64,000 bases of DNA. Source: Garcia nutans. Taxonomy: Eukaryota > Streptophyta > Magnoliopsida > Malpighiales > Euphorbiaceae. The stretch spans positions 11,269,501 through 11,333,500 of the forward strand of contig CANTUV010000053.1 of NCBI GenBank assembly GCA_947685225.1, written 5' to 3'. Positions 1 through 10,742 of this stretch are shown here, piece by piece. Made by a program: the position numbers and the translations under genes. The notes under the pieces are model-generated. The model did no database searches. It was given only the letters and a program-made list of their open reading frames with translations, and was not told the DNA's origin. Every line of letters begins with the position of its first letter. The stretch's first letter is position 1.

Positions 1-54
1 TCAGCGAAGCAGTGAGAGGGAGAGAATAAATTAAATTTTCTGGCAGCGCATTAC
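1..54 (+). other. 3' end of a spacer cut by the window edge
   Basis: Purine-rich tract and upstream promoter of 5S-1. The unit begins outside the window. Confidence 0.9.
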
Positions 55-174
55 GGGTGCGATCATACCAGCACTAACGCACCGGATCCCATCAGAACTC
101 CGAAGACAAACGTGCTTGGGCGAGAGTAGTACTGAGATGGGTGACCTCTTGGGAAGTACTGGTGTTGCACACCT
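55..174 (+). rRNA. 5S rRNA: 5S rRNA copy 5S-1
   Basis: 120 nt. Differs from consensus at T52A and T53C (A box), C104A, C107G and C117A; the last opposes G2 and weakens helix I. Class A spacer follows. Its unit is near-identical to the 5S-76 unit 39.3 kb away. Confidence 0.95.
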
Positions 175-446
175 ATCATTTTTCTTTTTTCGAAAATATT
201 TTTTTTATCAACCACGATCATTTGCAGTTTTGGGCATGCGGAATAATAAATCATTTGTTGGCCTTTTAGAGCAACGCGAGTAAAATCGCCGATATGGCGT
301 CGCTTAGCTCGTTTGCCCGAATCAGTATCTTTCTGCAGCAGATTTGAGAGTGGTGGTGCTTGGGCGAGCTTAGGATGGCATCGTAGGAAGACGGACGAAT
401 GAGAAAGAGAATAGGCAAGCACCATTCTCAGCGAAGCAGTGAGAGG

Positions 447-481
447 GAGAGAATAAATTAAATTTTCTGGCAGCGCATTAC
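447..481 (+). promoter_or_regulatory. Upstream 5S promoter element (representative, before 5S-2)
   Basis: An AT-rich box AATAAATTAAA at about -30 to -20, GC at -12/-11 and C at -1 precede the gene. This matches the layout known for Arabidopsis 5S genes (TATA-like box near -28, GC at -12, C at -1). The same block stands before nearly every copy. Recurrent variants are T at -1 (mostly before copies followed by class D spacers) and TTTCATGCAGCG in place of TTTTCTGGCAGCG (several class C units), which is 1 bp shorter and explains the 426-bp period there. Confidence 0.75.
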
Positions 482-601
482 GGGTGCGATCATACCAGCA
501 CTAACGCACCAGATCCCATCAGAACTCCGAAGTTAAACGCGCTTGGGAGAGAGTAGTACTGTGATGGGTGACCTTTTGGGAAGTCCTCGTGTTGCACCCC
601 T
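482..601 (+). rRNA. 5S rRNA: 5S rRNA copy 5S-2
   Basis: 120 nt. G30A, T59C (A box), C67A, A81T and C94T (C box). Class C spacer. Shares most of these with 5S-77. Confidence 0.95.
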
Positions 602-908
602 ATCATTTTTCTTTTTTCGAAAATATTTTTTTTATCAACAACGATCCTTCTCAGTTTGGGGCCGGCAGACTAATAAATCATTTGTTAGCCATTTAGAGCA
701 ACGCGAGTAATATCGCCGATATGGCGTCGCTTGGCTCGTTTGCCCGAATCAGTCTCTCTCTGCAGCATATTTGTGAGCGTTGTTGTGTGGGCGAGCTTTG
801 GATGGCATCGTAGGAAGAGGGACGAATGAGAAAGAGAATAGGCAAGGGCCATTCTCAGCGAAGCAGTTAGAGGTAGAGAATAAATTAAATTTTCTGGCAG
901 TGCATGAC
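602..908 (+). repeat. Intergenic spacer (representative, class C, 307 bp)
   Basis: Order of parts: oligo-T terminators, a TTTGGGGCCGGCGGACTAATAAATC block, a central region with CTGCAG that separates classes A-D, a purine-rich GAATGAGAAAGAGAATAGGC tract, then the AT-rich upstream promoter. No RNA gene or supported protein gene is visible in any spacer. Every roughly 300-bp gap between the 5S genes listed here has this content. Confidence 0.9.
606..633 (+). terminator. Pol III oligo-T terminator (representative, after 5S-2)
   Basis: Three T runs follow the gene 3' end: T5 at 606-610, T6 at 612-617 and T8 at 626-633. Runs of four or more T terminate RNA polymerase III. The same cluster follows nearly every copy, with small differences in run length and in the base between the first two runs. 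Confidence 0.85.
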
Positions 909-1028
909 GGGTGCGATCAAACCAGCACTAACGCACCGGATCCCATCAGAACTCTGAAGTTAAACGTGCTTGGGCGAGAGTAGTACTGAGATGGTTGACC
1001 TCTTGGGAAGTCCTCTTGTTGCACCCCT
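909..1028 (+). rRNA. 5S rRNA: 5S rRNA copy 5S-3
   Basis: 120 nt. T12A, C47T, G87T (C box), G108T. Class B spacer. Confidence 0.95.
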
Positions 1029-1335
1029 ATCATTTTTCTTTTTTCGAAAATATTTTTTTTATCAACCATGATCCTTCGCATTTTGGGGCCGGCGGACTAA
1101 TAAATCATCTGTTGGCCTTTTAGAGCAACGCGAGTAATATCGCCGATATGGCATCGCTTGGCTCGTTTGACCGAATCAGTCTCTCTCTGCAGAAGATTTG
1201 AGAGCGTTGGTGCGTGGACGAGCTTAGGATGGCATCGTAGGAAGAGGGACGAATGAGAAAGAGAATAGGCAAGGGCCATTCTCAGCGTAGCAGTGAGAGG
1301 GAGAGAATAAATTAAATTTTCTGGCAGCGCATTAC

Positions 1336-1455
1336 GGGTGCGATCATACCAGCACTAACGCACCGGATCCCATCAGAACTCCGAAGTCAAACGTGCTTAG
1401 GCGAGAGTAGTACTGAGATGGGTGACCTCTTGAAAAGTCCTTGTGTTGCACACCT
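1336..1455 (+). rRNA. 5S rRNA: 5S rRNA copy 5S-4
   Basis: 120 nt. T53C and G64A (A box), G98A, G99A, C107T, C117A (helix I mismatch). Class B spacer. Confidence 0.95.
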
Positions 1456-1761
1456 ATCATTTTTCTTTTTTCGAAAATATTTTTTTATCAACCACGATCA
1501 TTTGCAGTTTGGGGCCGGCGGACTAATAAATCATTTGTTGGCCTTTTAGAGCAACGCGAGTAATAACGCTGATATGGCGTCGCTTGGCTCGTTTGCCCGA
1601 ATCAGTCTCTCTCTGCAGCAGATTTGAGAGTATTGGTGCGTGGGCGAGCTTAGGATGGCATCGTAGGAATAGGGACGAATGATAAAGAGAATAGGCAAGG
1701 GCCATTCTCAGCGAAGCAGTAAGAGGGAGAGAATAAATTAAATTTTCTGGCAACACATTAC

Positions 1762-1882
1762 CGGTGCAATCATACCAGCACTAACGCACCGGATCCCATC
1801 AGAAACTCCGAAGTTAAACGTGCTTGGGTGAGAGTAGTACTGAGATGGGTGACCTCTTGGGAAGTCCTTTTGTTGCACCCCT
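1762..1882 (+). rRNA. 5S rRNA: 5S rRNA copy 5S-5
   Basis: 121 nt with one extra A near nt 42. G1C, G7A, C67T, C107T, G108T. Class A spacer. A likely defective copy. Confidence 0.93.
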
Positions 1883-2189
1883 ATCATTTTTCTTTTTTCG
1901 AAAATATTTTTTTTATCAACCACGATCATTTGCAATGTGGGGCCGGCGGACTAATAAATCATTTGTTGGCCTTTTAGAGCAACGCGAGTAATATCGCTGA
2001 TATGGCATCGCTTAGCTCGTTTGCCCGAATCAGTATCTTTCTGCAGCAGATTTGAGAGCGGTGGTGCTTGGGCGAGCTTAGGATGGCATCGTAGGACGAC
2101 GGACGAATGAGAAAGAGAATAGGCAAGCGCCATTCTCAGCGAAGCAATGAGAGGGAGAGAATAAATTAAATTTTATGGCAGCACATGAC

Positions 2190-2309
2190 AGGTGCGATCA
2201 TACCAGCACTAACGCATCGGATCCCATCAGAACTCCGAAGTTAAACGTGCTTTGGCGGGAGTAGTACTGAGATGGGTGACCTCTTGGGAAGTCCTCTTGT
2301 TGCACCCCT
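2190..2309 (+). rRNA. 5S rRNA: 5S rRNA copy 5S-6
   Basis: 120 nt. G1A, C28T, G64T (A box), A69G, G108T. Class B spacer. First half of an 854-bp dimer repeated at 5S-8. Confidence 0.95.
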
Positions 2310-2616
2310 ATCATTTTTCTTTTTTTGAAAATATTTTTTTTATCAACCACGATCCTTCGCAGTTTGGGGCCGGCGGACTAATAAATCATTTGTTGTATTT
2401 TTAGAGCAACGCGAGGAATATCGCCGATATGGCGTCGCTTGGCTCGTTTGCCCGAATCAGTCTCTCTCTGCAGCAGATTTGAGAGCGTTGGTGCGTGGGC
2501 GAGCTTAGGATGGCATCGTAGGAAGAGGGACCAATGAGAAAGAGAATAGGCAAGGGCCATTCTCAGCGAAGCAGTGAGAGGGAGAGAATAAATTAAATTT
2601 TCTGGCATCGCATTAC

Positions 2617-2736
2617 GGGTGCGATCATATCAGCACTAACGCACCGGATCCCATCAGAACTCCGAAGTCAAACGTGCTTGGGCGAGAGTAGTACTGAGAT
2701 GGGTGACCTCTTGTGAAGTCCTTGTGTTGCACACCT
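2617..2736 (+). rRNA. 5S rRNA: 5S rRNA copy 5S-7
   Basis: 120 nt. C14T, T53C (A box), G98T, C107T, C117A. Class A spacer. Same variants as 5S-9. Confidence 0.95.
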
Positions 2737-3043
2737 ATCATTTTTATTTTTTTGAAAATATTTTTTTTATCTACCACGATCATTTGCAGTTTGGGGCCGG
2801 CGGACTAATAAATCATTTGTTGGCCTTTTAGAGCAACGCGAGTAATATCGCTGATATGGCATCGCTTAGCTCGTTTGCCCGAATCAGTATCTTTCTGCAG
2901 CAGATTTGAGAGCGGTGGTGCTTGGGCGAGCTTAGGATGGCATCGTAGGACGACGGACGAATGAGAAAGAGAATAGGCAAGCGCCATTCTCAGCGAAGCA
3001 ATGAGAGGGAGAGAATAAATTAAATTTTATGGCAGCACATGAC

Positions 3044-3163
3044 AGGTGCGATCATACCAGCACTAACGCACCGGATCCCATCAGAACTCCGAAGTTAAAC
3101 GTGCTTTGGCGGAAGTAGTACTGAGATGGGTGACCTCTTGGGAAGTCCTCTTGTTGCACCCCT
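3044..3163 (+). rRNA. 5S rRNA: 5S rRNA copy 5S-8
   Basis: 120 nt. G1A, G64T, A69G, G70A, G108T. Class B spacer. Dimer partner of 5S-6. Confidence 0.95.
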
Positions 3164-3470
3164 ATCATTTTTCTTTTTTTGAAAATATTTTTTTTATCAA
3201 CCACGATCCTTCGCAGTTTGGGGCCGGCGGACTAATAAATCATTTGTTGTATTTTTAGAGCAACGCGAGGAATATCGCCGATATGGCGTCGCTTGGCTCG
3301 TTTGCCCGAATCAGTCTCTCTCTGCAGCAGATTTGAGAGCGTTGGTGCGTGGGCGAGCTTAGGATGGCATCGTAGGAAGAGGGACCAATGAGAAAGAGAA
3401 TAGGCAAGGGCCATTCTCAGCGAAGCAGTGAGAGGGAGAGAATAAATTAAATTTTCTGGCATCGCATTAC

Positions 3471-3590
3471 GGGTGCGATCATATCAGCACTAACGCACCG
3501 GATCCCATCAGAACTCCGAAGTCAAACGTGCTTGGGCGAGAGTAGTACTGAGATGGGTGACCTCTTGTGAAGTCCTTGTGTTGCACACCT
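3471..3590 (+). rRNA. 5S rRNA: 5S rRNA copy 5S-9
   Basis: 120 nt. C14T, T53C, G98T, C107T, C117A, as in 5S-7. Class A spacer. Confidence 0.95.
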
Positions 3591-3897
3591 ATCATTTTTA
3601 TTTTTTTGAAAATATTTTTTTTATCTACCACGATCATTTGCAGTTTGGGGCCGGCGGACTAATAAATCATTTGTTGGCCTTTTAGAGCAACGCGAGTAAT
3701 ATCGCCGATATGGCGTCGCTTAGCTCGTTTGCCCGAATCAGTATCTTTCTGCAGCAGATTTGAGTGCGGTGGTGCTTGGGCGAGCTTAGGATGGCATCGT
3801 AGGAAGACGGACGAATGAGAAAGAGAATAGGCAAGTGCCATTCTCAGCGAAGCAGTGAGAAGGAGTGAATAAATTAAATTTTCTGGCAGCTCATGAT

Positions 3898-4017
3898 GGG
3901 TGCGATCATACCAGCACTAACGCACCGGATCCCATCAGAACTCCGAAGTTAAACGTGCTTGGGCGAGAGTAGTACTGAGATGGCTGACCTCTTGGGAAGT
4001 CCTCGTGTTGCACCCCT
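3898..4017 (+). rRNA. 5S rRNA: 5S rRNA copy 5S-10
   Basis: 120 nt, one substitution from consensus: G87C in the C box. T at -1 in place of C. Class D spacer. Confidence 0.96.
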
Positions 4018-4324
4018 ATCATTTTTCTTTTTTCAAAAATATTTTTTTTATCAACAACGATCATTTGCAGTTTGGGGCCGGCGGACTAATAAATCATTTG
4101 TTAGCCATTTAGAGCAACGCGAGTAATAACGCCGATATGGCGTCGCTTAGCTCATTTGCCCAAATCAGTATCTTTATGCAGCAGATTTGAGAGCGTTTGT
4201 GCATGTGCGAGCTTAGGATGGCATCATAGGAAGAGGGACGAATGAGAAAGAGAATAGGCAAGGGCCATTCTTAGCGAAGCAGTGAGAGGGAGAGAATAAA
4301 TTAAATTTTCTGGCAACGCATTAC

Positions 4325-4444
4325 GGGTGCGATCATACCAGCACTAACGCACCGGATCCCATCAGAACTCCGAAGTCAAACGTGCTCGGGCGAGAGTAGT
4401 ACTGAGATGGGTGACCTCTTGGGAAGTCCTGGTGTTGCACACCT
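4325..4444 (+). rRNA. 5S rRNA: 5S rRNA copy 5S-11
   Basis: 120 nt. T53C and T63C (A box), C107G, C117A. Class A spacer. Equivalent to 5S-30 and 5S-46 in duplicated blocks. Confidence 0.95.
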
Positions 4445-4751
4445 ATCATTTTTCTTTTTTCGAAAATATTTTTTTTATCAACCAAGATCATTCGCAATTT
4501 TGGGCCTGCGGAATAATAAATCATTTGTTGGCCTTTTAGAGCAACGCGAGTAAAATCGCCGATATGGCGTCGCTTAGCTCGTTTGCCCGAATCAGTATCT
4601 TTCTGCAGCAGATTTGAGAGCGGTGGTGCTTGGGCGAGCTTAGGATGGCATCGTAGGAAGACGGACGAATGAGAAAGAGAATAGGCAAGCGCCATTCTCA
4701 GCGAAGCAGTGAGAGGGAGAGAATAAATTAAATTTTCTGGCAGCGCATGAC

Positions 4752-4871
4752 GGGTGCGATCATACCAGCACTAACGCACCGGATCCCATCAGAACTCCGA
4801 AGTTAAACGTGCTTGGGCGGGAGTAGTACTGAGATGGGTGACCTCTTGGGAAGTCCTCTTGTTGCACCCGT
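4752..4871 (+). rRNA. 5S rRNA: 5S rRNA copy 5S-12
   Basis: 120 nt. A69G, G108T, C119G. Class A spacer. Confidence 0.95.
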
Positions 4872-5178
4872 ATCATTTTTCTTTTTTTGAAAATATTTTT
4901 TTTATCAACCACGATCCTTCGCAGTTTGGGGCCGGCGGACTAATAAATCATTTGTTGGCCTTTTAGAGCAACGCGAGTAATATCGCCGATATGGCGTCGC
5001 TTAGCTCGTTTGCCCGAATCAGTATCTTTCTGCAGTAGATTTGAGTGCGGTGGTGCTTGGGCGAGCTTAGGATGGCATCGTAGGAAGACGGACGAATAAG
5101 AAAGAGAATAGGCAAGCGCCATTCTCAGCAAAGCAGTGAGAAGGAGTGAATAAATTAAATTTTCTGGCAGCGCATGAT

Positions 5179-5298
5179 GGGTGCGATAATACCAGCACTA
5201 ACGCACCGGATCCCATCAGAACTCCGAAGTTAAACGTGCTTGGGCGAGAGTAGTACTGAGATGGGTGACCTCTTTGGAAGTCCTCGTGTTGCACCCCT
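5179..5298 (+). rRNA. 5S rRNA: 5S rRNA copy 5S-13
   Basis: 120 nt. C10A, G97T (C box). T at -1. Class D spacer. Confidence 0.95.
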
Positions 5299-5605
5299 AT
5301 CATTTTTCTTTTTTCAAAAATATTTTTTTTATCAACAACGATCATTTGCAGTTTGGGGCTGGCGGACTAATAAATCATTTGTTAGCCATTTAGAGCAACG
5401 CGAGTAATAACGCCGATATTGCGTCGCTTAGCTCATTTGCCCAAATCAGTATCTTTCTGCAGCAGATTTGAGAGCGTTTGTGCGTGTACGAGCTTAGGAT
5501 GGCATCATAGGAAGAGGGACGAATGAGAAAGAGAATAGGCAAGGGCCATTCTCAGCGAAGCAGTGAGAGGGAGAGAATAAATTAAATTTTCTGGCAGCGC
5601 ATTAC

Positions 5606-5725
5606 GGGTGCGATCATACCAGCACTAACGCACCGGATCCCATCAGAACTCCGAAGTCAAACGTGCTTGGGCGAGAGTAGTACTGAGATGGGTGACCTCT
5701 TGGGAAGTCCTGGTGTTGCACACCT
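5606..5725 (+). rRNA. 5S rRNA: 5S rRNA copy 5S-14
   Basis: 120 nt. T53C, C107G, C117A. Class A spacer. Confidence 0.95.
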
Positions 5726-6032
5726 ATCATTTTTCTTTTTTAGAAAATATTTTTTTTATCAACCACGATCATTTGCAATTTTGGGCCTGCGGAATAATAA
5801 ATCATTTGTTGGCCTTTTAGAGCAACGCGAGTAAAATCGCCGATATGGCGTCGCTTAGCTCGTTTGCCCGAATCAGTATCTTTCTGCAGCAGATTTGAGA
5901 GCGGTGGTGCTTGGGCGAGCTTAGGATGGCATCGTAGGAAGACGGACGAATGAGAAAGAGAATAGGCAAGCGCCATTCTCAGCGAAGCAGTGAGAGGGAG
6001 AGAATAAATTAAATTTTCTGGCAGCGCATGAC

Positions 6033-6152
6033 GGGTGCGATCATACCAGCACTAACGCACCGGATCCCATCAGAACTCCGAAGTTAAATGTGCTTGGGCG
6101 GGAGTAGTACTGAGATGGGTGACCTCTTGGGAAGTCCTCTTGTTGCACACCT
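6033..6152 (+). rRNA. 5S rRNA: 5S rRNA copy 5S-15
   Basis: 120 nt. C57T (A box), A69G, G108T, C117A; one of the few C117A copies without T53C. Class C spacer. Confidence 0.95.
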
Positions 6153-6459
6153 ATCATTTTTCTTTAATTGAAAATATTTTTTTTATCAACCACGATCCTT
6201 CGCAGTTTGGGGCCGGCGGACTAATAAATCATTTGTTGGCATTTTAGAGCAACGCGAGTAATATCGCCGATATGGCGTCGCTTGGCTCGTTTGGCCAAAT
6301 CAGTCTCTCTCTGCAGCATATTTGAGAGCGTTGTTGTGTGGGCGAGCTTAGGATGACATCGTAGGAAGAGGGACGAATGAGAAAGAGAATAGGCAAGGGC
6401 CATTCTCAGCGAAGCAGTGAGAGGGAGAGAATAAATTTAATTTTCTGGCAGCGCATTAC

Positions 6460-6579
6460 GGGTGCGATCATACCAGCACTAACGCACCGGATCCCATCAG
6501 AACTCCGAAGTTAAACGTGCTTGAGCGAGAGTAGTACTGAGTTGGGTGACCTCTTTTGAAGTCCTCGTGTTGCACCCCT
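6460..6579 (+). rRNA. 5S rRNA: 5S rRNA copy 5S-16
   Basis: 120 nt. G65A, A83T and G97T (C box), G98T. Class C spacer. Confidence 0.95.
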
Positions 6580-6885
6580 ATAATTTTTCTTTTTTTGAAA
6601 ATATTTTTTTTATCAACCACGATCCTTCGCAGTTTGGGGCCGGCGGACTAATAAATCATTTGTTGGCATTTTAGAGCAACGCGAGTAATATCGCCGATAT
6701 GGCGTCGCTTGGCTCGTTTGGCCAAATCAGTCTCTCTCTGCAGCATATTTGAGAGCGTTGTTGTGTGGGCGAGCTTAGGATGACATCGTAGGAAGAGGGA
6801 CGAATGAGAAAGAGAATAGGCAAGGGCCATTCTAAGCGAAGCAGTGAGAGGGAGAGAATAAATTAAATTTCATGCAGCGCATTAC

Positions 6886-7005
6886 TGGTGCGATCATACC
6901 AGCACTAACGCACCGGATCCCATCAGAACTCCGAAGTAAAACGTGCTTGGGCGAGAGTAGTACTGAGATGGGTTACCTCTTGGGAAGTCCTTGTGTTGCA
7001 CCCCT
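6886..7005 (+). rRNA. 5S rRNA: 5S rRNA copy 5S-17
   Basis: 120 nt. G1T at the start site, T53A (A box), G89T (C box), C107T. Upstream block is the TTTCATGC variant. Class A spacer. Same variants as 5S-37. Confidence 0.94.
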
Positions 7006-7312
7006 ATCATTTTTCTTTTTTCGAAAATATTTTTTTTATCAACCACGATCATTTGCAGTTTGGGGCCGGCGGACTAATAAACCATTTGTTGGCCTTTTAG
7101 AGCAACGCGAGTAATATTGCCGATATGGCGTCGCTTAGCTTGTTTGCCCGAATCAGTATCTTTCTGCAGCAGATTTGAGTGCGGTGGTGCTTGGGCGAGC
7201 TTAGGATGGCATCGTAGGAAGAGGGACGAATGAGAAAGAGAATAGGCAAGCGCCATTCTCAGCGAAGCAGTGAGAGGGAGAGAATAAATTAAATTTTCTG
7301 GCATCGCATTAC

Positions 7313-7432
7313 GGGTGCGATCATATCAGCACTAACGCACCGGATCCCATCAGAACTCCGAAGTCAAACGTGCTTGGGCGAGAGTAGTACTGAGATGGGT
7401 GACCTCTTGGGAAGTCCTTGTGTTGCACACCT
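7313..7432 (+). rRNA. 5S rRNA: 5S rRNA copy 5S-18
   Basis: 120 nt. C14T, T53C, C107T, C117A. Class A spacer. Confidence 0.95.
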
Positions 7433-7739
7433 ATCATTTTTATTTTTTCGAAAATATTTTTTTTATCTACCACGATCATTTGCAGTTTGGGGCCGGCGGA
7501 CTAATAAATCATTTGTTGGCCTTTTAGAGCAACGCGAGTAATATCGCCGATATGGCGTCGCTTAGCTTGTTTGCCCGAATCAGTATCTTTCTGCAGCAGA
7601 TTTGAGTGCGGTGGTGCTTGGGCGAGCTTAGGATGGCATCGTAGGAAGACGGACGAATGAGAAAGAGAATAGGCAAGCGCCATTCTCAGCGAAGCAGTGA
7701 GAAGGAGTGAATAAATTAAATTTTCTGGCAGCTCATGAT

Positions 7740-7859
7740 GGGTGCGATCATACCAGCACTAAAGCACCGGATCCCATCAGAACTCCGAAGTTAAACGTGC
7801 TTGGGCGAGAGTAGTACTGAGATGGGTGACCTCTTCGGAAGTCCTCGTGTTGCACCCCT
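7740..7859 (+). rRNA. 5S rRNA: 5S rRNA copy 5S-19
   Basis: 120 nt. C24A, G97C (C box). T at -1. Class D spacer. An A-D dimer series continues through 5S-29. Confidence 0.95.
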
Positions 7860-8167
7860 ACCATTTTTCTTTTTTCAAAAATATTTTTTTTTATCAACAA
7901 CGATCATTTGCAGTTTGGGGCCGGCGGACTAATAAATCATTTGTTAGTCATTTAGAGCAACGCGAGTAATAACGCCGATATGGCGTCGCTTAGCTCATTT
8001 GCCCAAATCAGTATCTTTCTGCAGCAGATTTGAGAGCGTTTGTGCATGTGCGAGCTTAGGATGGCATCATAGGAAGAGGGACGAATGAGAAAGAGAATAG
8101 GCAAGGGCCATTCTCAGCGAAGCAGTGAGAGGGAGAGAATAAATTAAATTTTCTGGCAGCGCATTAC

Positions 8168-8287
8168 GGGTGCGATCATACCAGCACTAACGCACCGGAT
8201 CCCATCAGAACTCCGAAGTTAAACGTGCTTGGGCGAGAGTAGTACTGAGTTGGGTGACCTCTTTGGAAGTCCTCGTGTTGCACCCCT
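8168..8287 (+). rRNA. 5S rRNA: 5S rRNA copy 5S-20
   Basis: 120 nt. A83T and G97T, both in the C box. Class A spacer. Confidence 0.95.
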
Positions 8288-8594
8288 ATAATTTTTCTTT
8301 TTTTGAAAATATTTTTTTTATCAACCACGATCCTTCGCAGTTTGGGGCCGGCGGACTAATAAATCATTTGTTGGCCTTTTAGAGCAACGCGAGTAATATC
8401 GCCGATATGGCGTCGCTTGGCTCGTTTGCCCGAATCAGTATCTTTCTGCAGCAGATTTGAGTGCGGTGGTGCTTGGGCGAGCTTAGGATGGCATCGTAGG
8501 AAGACGGACGAATTAGAAAGAGAATAGGCAAGCGCCATTCTCAGCGAAGCAGTGAGAAGGAGTGAATAAATTAAATTTTCTGGCAGCTCATGAT

Positions 8595-8714
8595 GGGTGC
8601 GATCATACCAGCACTAAAGCACCGGATGCCATCAGAACTCCGAAGTTAAACGTGCTTGGGCGAGAGTAGTACTGAGATGGGTGACCTCTTCGGAAGTCCT
8701 CGTGTTGCACCCCT
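8595..8714 (+). rRNA. 5S rRNA: 5S rRNA copy 5S-21
   Basis: 120 nt. C24A, C34G (loses the GGATCC site), G97C. T at -1. Class D spacer. Confidence 0.95.
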
Positions 8715-9022
8715 ACCATTTTTCTTTTTTCAAAAATATTTTTTTTTATCAACAACGATCATTTGCAGTTTGGGGCCGGCGGACTAATAAATCATTTGTT
8801 AGTCATTTAGAGCAACGCGAGTAATAACGCCGATATGGCGTCGCTTAGCTCATTTGCCAAAATCAGTATCTTTCTGCTGCAGATTTGAGAGCGTTTGTGC
8901 ATGTGCGAGCTTAGGATGGCATCATAGGAAGAGGGACGAATGAGAAAGAGAATAGGCAAGGGCCATTCTTAGCGAAGCAGTGAGAGGGAGAGAATAAATT
9001 AAATTTTCTGGCAGCGCATTAC

Positions 9023-9142
9023 GGGTGTGATCATACCAGCACTAACGCACCGGATCCCATCAGAACTACGAAGTCAAACGTGCTCGGGCGAGAGTAGTAC
9101 TGAGATGGGTGACCTCTTGGGAAGTCCTGGTGTTGCACACCT
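9023..9142 (+). rRNA. 5S rRNA: 5S rRNA copy 5S-22
   Basis: 120 nt. C6T, C46A, T53C, T63C, C107G, C117A. Class A spacer. Confidence 0.95.
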
Positions 9143-9449
9143 ATCATTTTTCTTTTTTCGAAAATATTTTTTTTATCAACCACGATCATTTGCAATTTTG
9201 GGCCTGCGGAATAATAAATCATTTGTTGGCCTTTTAGAGCAACGCGAGTAAAATCGCCGATATGGCGTCGCTTAGCTCGTTTGCCCGAATCAGTATCTTT
9301 CTGCAGCAGATTTGAGAGCGGTGGTGCTTGGGCGAGCTTAGGATGGCATCGTAGGAAGACGGACGAATGAGAAAGAGAATAGGCAAGCGCCATTCTCAGC
9401 GAAGCAGTGAGAGGGAGAGCATAAATTAAATTTTCTGGCAGCGCATGAC

Positions 9450-9569
9450 GGGTGCGATCATACCAGCACTAACGCACCGGATCCCATCAGAACTCCGAAG
9501 ATAAACGTGCTTGGGCGGGAGTAGTACTGAGATGGGTGACCTCTTGGGAAGTCCTCTTGTTGCACCCCT
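9450..9569 (+). rRNA. 5S rRNA: 5S rRNA copy 5S-23
   Basis: 120 nt. T52A (A box), A69G, G108T. Class B spacer. Confidence 0.95.
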
Positions 9570-9876
9570 ATCATTTTTCTTTTTTTGAAAATATTTTTTT
9601 TATCAACCACGATCCTTCGCAGTTTGGGGCCGGCGGACTAATAAATCATTTGTTGGACTTTTAGAGAAACGCGAGTAATATCGCCGATATGGCGTCGCTT
9701 GGCTCGTTTGCCCGAATCAGTCTCTCTCTGCAGCAGATTTGAGAGCGTTGGTGCGTGGGCGAGCTTTGGATGGCATCGTAGGAAGTGGGACGAATGCGAA
9801 AGAGAATAGGCAAGGGCCATTCTCAGCGAAGCAGTGAGAGGGAGAGAATAAATTAAATTTTCTGGCATCGCATTAC

Positions 9877-9996
9877 GGGTGCGATCATATCAGCACTAAC
9901 GCACCGGATCCCATCAGAACTCCGAAGTCAAACGTGCTTGGGCGAGAGTAGTACTGAGATGGGTGACCTCTTGGGAAGTCCTTGTGTTGCACACCT
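9877..9996 (+). rRNA. 5S rRNA: 5S rRNA copy 5S-24
   Basis: 120 nt. C14T, T53C, C107T, C117A. Class A spacer. Confidence 0.95.
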
Positions 9997-10303
9997 ATCA
10001 TTTTTATTTTTTCGAAAATATTTTTTTTATCTACCACGATCATTTGCAGTTTGGGGCCGGCGGACTAATAAATCATTTGTTGGCCTTTTAGAGCAACGCG
10101 AGTAATATCGCCGATATGGCGTCGCTTAGCTTGTTTGCCCGAATCAGTATCTTTCTGCAGCAGATTTGAGTGCGGTGGTGCTTGGGCGAGCTTAGGATGG
10201 CATCGTAGGAAGACGGACGAATGAGAAAGAGAATAGGCAAGCGCCATTCTCAGCGAAGCAGTGAGAAGGAGTGAATAAATTAAATTTTCTGGCAACTCAT
10301 GAT

Positions 10304-10423
10304 GGGTGCGATCATACCAGCACTAAAGCACCGGATCCCATCAGAACTCCGAAGTTAAACGTGCTTGGGCGAGAGTAGTACTGAGATGGGTGACCTCTTC
10401 GGAAGTCCTCGTGTTGCACCCCT
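10304..10423 (+). rRNA. 5S rRNA: 5S rRNA copy 5S-25
   Basis: 120 nt. C24A, G97C. T at -1. Class D spacer. Confidence 0.95.
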
Positions 10424-10737
10424 ACCATTTTTCTTTTTTCAAAAATATTTTTTTTTATCAACAACGATCATTTGCAGTTTGGGGCCGGCGGACTAATAAA
10501 TCATTTGTTAGTCATTTAGAGCAACGCGAGTAATAACGCCGATATGGCGTCGCTTAGCTCATTTGCCCAAATTAGTATCTTTCTGCAGCAGATTTGAGAG
10601 CGTTTGTGCATGTGCGAGCTTAGGATGGCATCATAGGAAGAGGGACGAATGAGAAAGAGAATAAGCAAGGGCCATTCTTAGCGAAGCAGTGAGAGGGAGA
10701 GAATAAATTAAATTTTCTGGCAGCGCATTACGGGTGT

Positions 10738-10742
10738 GATCA
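10738..10742 (+). repeat. Target-site duplication, left copy (GATCA)
   Basis: GATCA directly precedes the TG of the solo LTR and is repeated just after its CA at 13527-13531. Five bp is the usual duplication for Ty3/gypsy elements. Confidence 0.9.

Larger units (their letters stand above)
1..930 (+). repeat. Segment repeated at 39,321-40,250
   Basis: 5S-1, -2 and -3 and their spacers correspond to 5S-76, -77 and -78 at a constant offset of 39,320 bp, sharing private changes such as GGGCATGCGGAATAATAAATC and a class A spacer with GAGAGTGGTGG. Confidence 0.85.
2140..3847 (+). repeat. Tandem 854-bp dimer (two copies)
   Basis: Units 5S-6/5S-7 and 5S-8/5S-9 repeat at 854 bp with almost no differences, including the private TGTTGTATTTTTAGAGC spacer change. 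Confidence 0.9.
4325..6459 (+). repeat. Higher-order block, copy 1 of 3
   Basis: Order of spacer classes A-A-D-A-C matches 15230-17363 (offset 10,905) and 21966-24099 (offset a further 6,736) unit by unit, with shared private variants in genes and spacers. Confidence 0.85.
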
